Assembly (NCBI GenBank): GCA_048013815.1
Contig: CM106585.1
Span: 186,001-250,000, forward strand
From: Setoptus koraiensis
Taxonomy: Eukaryota > Arthropoda
DNA length: 64,000 nt
Direction: 5' to 3'
Part shown: one piece after another, positions 60,027 through 64,000 of the stretch
Layout: each line of letters starts with the position of its first letter
Position numbering within the stretch: position 1 is the first letter of the stretch
Notes under the pieces: model-generated
What the model saw: only the letters and a program-made list of their open reading frames with translations
Database searches by the model: none
What the model was told of the DNA's origin: nothing
Translations under genes and position numbers: made by a program

Positions 60027-62469
60027 CTGTAGATAATTTGAAGTATGATTTGATGATAAGTAGAGGTAGCTTTAATAGTTGACAAGCTGTGAGTAGCAAT
60101 ACATGAAACTTTCAAGATGCCAAGTGATTTCTGCGAGATGTCCGTGGAAAGATATTTTCATATTGATCCTCGATAGTATCACATGTTTTCGCAGGACACT
60201 TCTTAGAATGGCGCTATTTTTGAATCAGAAAATGATGACAAATCTTGGGTAAAAAGTAAATTAGGACTGCATAACGAAACTTTTCAGCTCGAAAAGAGGC
60301 TCCTTCCTCCTTGTCATGATTAGGAAACGGTTTTACATAACCGGCAATTTTTGGCTTCCATCATATAGCCTCAGCTGAAGCAAGGTGAACTATGCAAGAT
60401 AGAATACTTCGTAGCAAGTTGAATCAACTTAGTTGATACAAAACCAGGTCTTAACGAAGTATGAAAAAAAAATCACAGTGAATGTACTCTTCAAAAAGCA
60501 TTTATGGTCGGGGAATATCATATTGTCGTCATGAAGTGGGGGACAAAAATCGCTTAGCCAGTTCAGATTGGACTATTTCTCTTGCTTGTGCAGTTGTACA
60601 AGCATGGAGTTGCAAATAGTTTATGGAAGTTTATTTGACTATTTTATTGTAGTAAACAGCAATTAGCTACTATGCTGTGAACACATTCATATTGGATTAA
60701 ATCATTCAATTTCCAGACTCTAGAAAGATCCATCTCTAATAGTGTGTGAGCATTTGTGTGTTTTGAGTCATCGAGCCAATGTTGCTCTCTTGATCTACTT
60801 GCATACTCAACATGCTCTTATGTTATTTATGTAAGGATGGATACATTAGTTAGACTCATTCAATTTTTTAGCCCCCACCCATCTATCTATCATCGATATA
60901 CCACGTCGATTTAGCACTGCAGGCATGTTTTTGTAAACAAGATCGACAAACTTGCATTTGTTTTTGTATTGATCGAATTGTTCCCGAGACCAAGTCTATC
61001 CTCAGGAAGAGATGCACAACGATCAAAATAATCAATTACATTGACTATAGAGAACAAGTAACACATCCTAAGGGGAATAAATGAACATCTATTACAGGTC
61101 TATCCGTAGCAACAGATGTAAATCTTTCATTATTGCATGTGGAATCGGAAAAAGAAATAAGGTAAGTAATGGGTGGATTCCCTCAAACACTAGATGTCTT
61201 ATTATTTAGTGAACACTGCATCGTTTGTTGTATCCTTTTGTTGCAAGATAACTAGTTAGTTTCTGTTTTTAGATGATTTAGGATGATTGATTGATTGAGC
61301 ATTTATGTACATGTAGTTCAAACTAATAGTCATATCGTGCGATTCATTCAACAAACTTACTTTTCCAATTGTTCGTACGAAAATCAATCGATGGCATGGT
61401 TAACCAAGCAAAGTTACCCAACAGACGGTGACGACTAAACAAAGTGATGATTTTCAATGTCAACCACTTGACTTTTCGTCACGTTGAAAAAAGAAAATAT
61501 TCATGTCCGACTAACAGCAAACAATTGTATGGCACTTTTGAGCGAATTGTTGTTTGTCAAAACGACAGGTTTGTTGAATGAGAGAAGCATCTTCTCTATC
61601 AAGTGTTTGATTCTTATGATTGTTTGAGTGCGAAATAATTCATCAGAAGTTGCTAGTAATGCGCATTATCTCATAATTTTTTTAAAATGTTGGCCACCTG
61701 ATAGAATGAAAGATCTGACATAAACGATTATGCATCACAAATCTACATAATAGAATTATGTGGATACTAGTGGTAAATATGACTGTCATATGATAGAAGT
61801 GGCCTTTGTTTGATGGCCGACTGGCCGGCAAGGCTGGCTGACTCTCTCATCTGACAATTGTGAGTGTGAATGATTGATTGTTATTGCCGGTATATAATTG
61901 AATTGAAATGATTCGAACCATTTCAGAGAACAACGAGAGTCAGGGAGAAAATCTAAATGAAGTTATTATCAGTAATATTGATATCAACGGTAACAATCGT
62001 ATCATAACAATAAAAAAGAGGGACAGACAGCCACAACAGGTAGTTATCGCGCCGCTTGACTAACAATATCAACATTAGCAAAGCAACTCAATTTTTGACT
62101 TACATTTTGTGACATAACAACGATGCTCTCATGTCATTTGGAATTATTTGTTTCGAAGCAACGAGATTTTTCATTCAAATAATGCCTGATGATTAGTTGT
62201 TGCTGTCACTTGCAACATTTTTCGTGCTCTACATATTGTGTATTCATGATTTTTTGTTATGTTATGCATTAAGCTGTTGTGAACTAATGACAAGCTAATA
62301 AGGAAGACTGAGGACAAACAGTATCAAGACGAAGTAATGTTTGACAATGGAGCTGATGATAATATTGCCATTGATTTATAGTTCCATAGGCTCTATTAAT
62401 TGCGACCGCATCATTCAAAGCAGACTCTATTTATTATTAGTTATATTCTCTGTATGTTGCCATGGAATC

Positions 62470-62476
<7 letters not shown>

Positions 62477-62525
<49 letters not shown>
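62477..62525. repeat. (GA)24 tract
   Basis: Perfect GA repeat; it sits inside a 144-codon open frame whose translation there is Arg-Glu repeats and is judged spurious. Confidence 0.96.
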
Positions 62526-62526
<1 letters not shown>

Positions 62527-63347
62527 AACTTCATGTCAGAAACTGGTAGAGAGAGCGAGAGAGATATTCATCAAACAAAGCCAGCGAAAGTTTCCCGAGA
62601 GTCTCTGGAAAGTTGTTCGGATCAGCTTGTTGTCTATGCTTTTGGTATTGTTAGCTGGGTGCTGTTGTTGCTGCAGCGACTAACTACTTTCTACGTAATA
62701 ATGATAATATTGTTAGAAACAAACACTAACACAACCAGTCACAAGCTAGCTCCACTAAATAGTCTATTGAAATAGGAGAAGCCATTTTATAAAACAGCAA
62801 CAACAACATGTGGTTGTTTGCTGATTATTTTCACGTTACGCCAAACAAAACTGCGTGCAGCATACCATTATGTTGTGTAATACTCGATAAGCCTCTCTCA
62901 CTATTAGTATTTACATCATGTCTCAGCTGCGAGGTGAAGCTGAAAGGTTGATTACGATGTTATTTGGCTGCATTACAGGTAGTTGTAATATGTTTGCCAT
63001 TCTCACTAGCTCTTTCTCTCTCTCTCCCCTAATTTAGCATTCCATTCAAAACACAAATGATGATTCCTGTTTCGGCGGCTCAATTATTTTTTGCTTCGTT
63101 GTTCGCCTTTTATCAGAGTTCGTGTTGCATTGGTCATATTTGACTCATATCACCTACATGTCACACACCAACTAATGCTTGTGTGTTTGTTAATTGTAAC
63201 AATCGATTTTTTGTTGGTGTCAAGTGCTTCACTTGTCGGGTGTTAAGTGCCTTTCAGGTTTATTGAATTTACAACAAAACTGGCCAACTAGCGACGTCGG
63301 ATAGTCGTCGCCGTCAAAGGATTTGCCCAGAGAGCGAGCAAGTGAGC

Positions 63348-63350
<3 letters not shown>

Positions 63351-63379
<29 letters not shown>
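63351..63379. repeat. (GA)14 tract
   Basis: Perfect GA repeat near the right end. Confidence 0.95.
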
Positions 63380-63381
<2 letters not shown>

Positions 63382-64000
63382 AATTAATATTGTAGGTGCA
63401 CGTCGTTCAATGCGCGGTAGTTGTGAGTTTGAGATAGGTAATCGAGAGGAAAAGAGAGGCAATTTAGAGATTATCAACAGCAACTGAGCCACCAGATCAC
63501 ATCGTTGTTCAGTTTATGATCGGAGGACTTAATTGAAATCGAATTACATACTGGAATTGAATGAACCAAACAACAACAATCGACAACAGCGAATGATTGT
63601 AAATTGGCCGTAGAGGCGTCACAACAAACTCCATTAGTGTAGCATCGAAAAATGGCATATGTAAGAGTACTCCCTTATTGAGTCTAAAGTCTGTTTAGTG
63701 ATGATGATTTTAATTTCACTATAACAACACAATTAATATCAATTAACTGTAATCTGTACTGATCAATAGGTGTCAGTCAAAATATTTAACATTATTCTTA
63801 GAGCAACAATTAACGTTATAACGTCAACAACATTTATTTTATCTCCTGTGTTATGAATTGTTCACCAAGTTCGCCAAAATTCATTTCGATAGCATTGGAC
63901 GCGGCAAAAGTGAGCGAAAATCACATTATTAGAGCTGATAGCAGTGCTAACACGACCGCCCCGAGAAGAGGCGATAAATATTCATATCCGTCATTGATAT

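Larger units (their letters stand above)
60027..64000. other. AT-rich region without a supported gene
   Basis: No frame shows a recognised domain. Two weak hints exist. One is a TATA-like element (TATATAAT, near 61890) followed by ATG at 61957 with a signal-peptide-like start (MKLLSVILISTVTIV) that ends after 16 codons unless spliced. The other is a minus-strand frame entering from the window edge (63998-63921, ending LLGAVVLALLSALIM and TGA) that could be the C-terminal membrane segment of a gene lying mostly outside. (GA)n tracts occur at 62477-62525 and 63351-63379. Confidence 0.5.

Noticed and set aside
62341-62775. 144-codon frame starting with a hydrophobic segment
   Set aside because: About a sixth of it is (GA)n-derived Arg-Glu; the rest shows no domain. 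The signal-like start alone is not enough.
1-64000. tRNA, rRNA or other structured RNA genes
   Set aside because: I looked for A/B-box pairs and cloverleaf-compatible TTCGANNC contexts while reading; candidates such as the GTTCGAAC array at 2210 and GGTTTGAACC at 46870 lack matching acceptor stems. A covariance-model search would be decisive.
1-64000. Retroelement or DNA transposon coding sequence
   Set aside because: No reverse transcriptase, integrase or transposase motif was recognised in the translated frames; the hairpins seen lack verified terminal repeats with target duplications.

Overview
This is arthropod nuclear DNA, most likely from a mite. The supporting evidence is an arthropod-type muscleblind gene, a seven-pass gustatory receptor ending in the TYxxxxxQF-like signature, and an intronless, soluble UDP-glycosyltransferase of the kind known from spider mites. 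The mite assignment is inference from gene content; the sequence alone does not prove a species. GT-AG introns, dispersed microsatellites and the absence of operon-like packing confirm a eukaryote.

Region 1 (1 to about 33.8 kb) is one large, repeat-rich locus dominated by muscleblind (mbl) on the minus strand. Four coding exons can be placed with matching splice phases: ZnF1 (28125-27967), ZnF2 plus a Gln-rich tail (27627-27292), a 3-kb low-complexity exon carrying ZnF3 and half of ZnF4 (10429-7395), and the rest of ZnF4 (7188-7086). A 16.9-kb intron separates the second and third. The 5' non-coding exon(s) and the true 3' end are not resolved. The surrounding DNA holds many CAA/CAG-type tracts, several minisatellites, four long alternating (CA)n/(GT)n tracts, inverted repeats, and a striking excess of the palindrome RTTRYGTAAY.

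Region 2 (about 33.8-47 kb) is visibly more AT-rich over its first 9 kb. It holds a gustatory receptor (36491-38602, three exons), a 26-bp minisatellite just behind it, a decayed trypsin-like serine protease (40368-41290, minus) and a second protease remnant upstream of it. The rest has no recognisable gene, apart from a TATA-type promoter candidate and two sets of hairpins.

Region 3 (47-64 kb) is gene-bearing: a UDP-glycosyltransferase (47399-48937), an organic anion transporter of the OATP/SLCO family (53607-57087, four exons), an AIG1/ADTRP-family membrane hydrolase (58754-59627, two exons) and, convergent with it, a small CEBPZOS-like mitochondrial membrane protein (60026-59757). The UGT and the OATP would fit conjugation and transport of foreign compounds, but nothing shows they are co-regulated. 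The last 4 kb contain no gene I can support.

Most interesting points: (a) complementary UG/CA repeats flank the two 5' mbl zinc-finger exons in the geometry expected to promote exon circularisation; (b) the intron between those exons can form two mutually exclusive hairpins; (c) bZIP-type palindromes are concentrated in the mbl locus; (d) a 1,000-residue single-exon disordered linker lies between the two mbl zinc-finger pairs.
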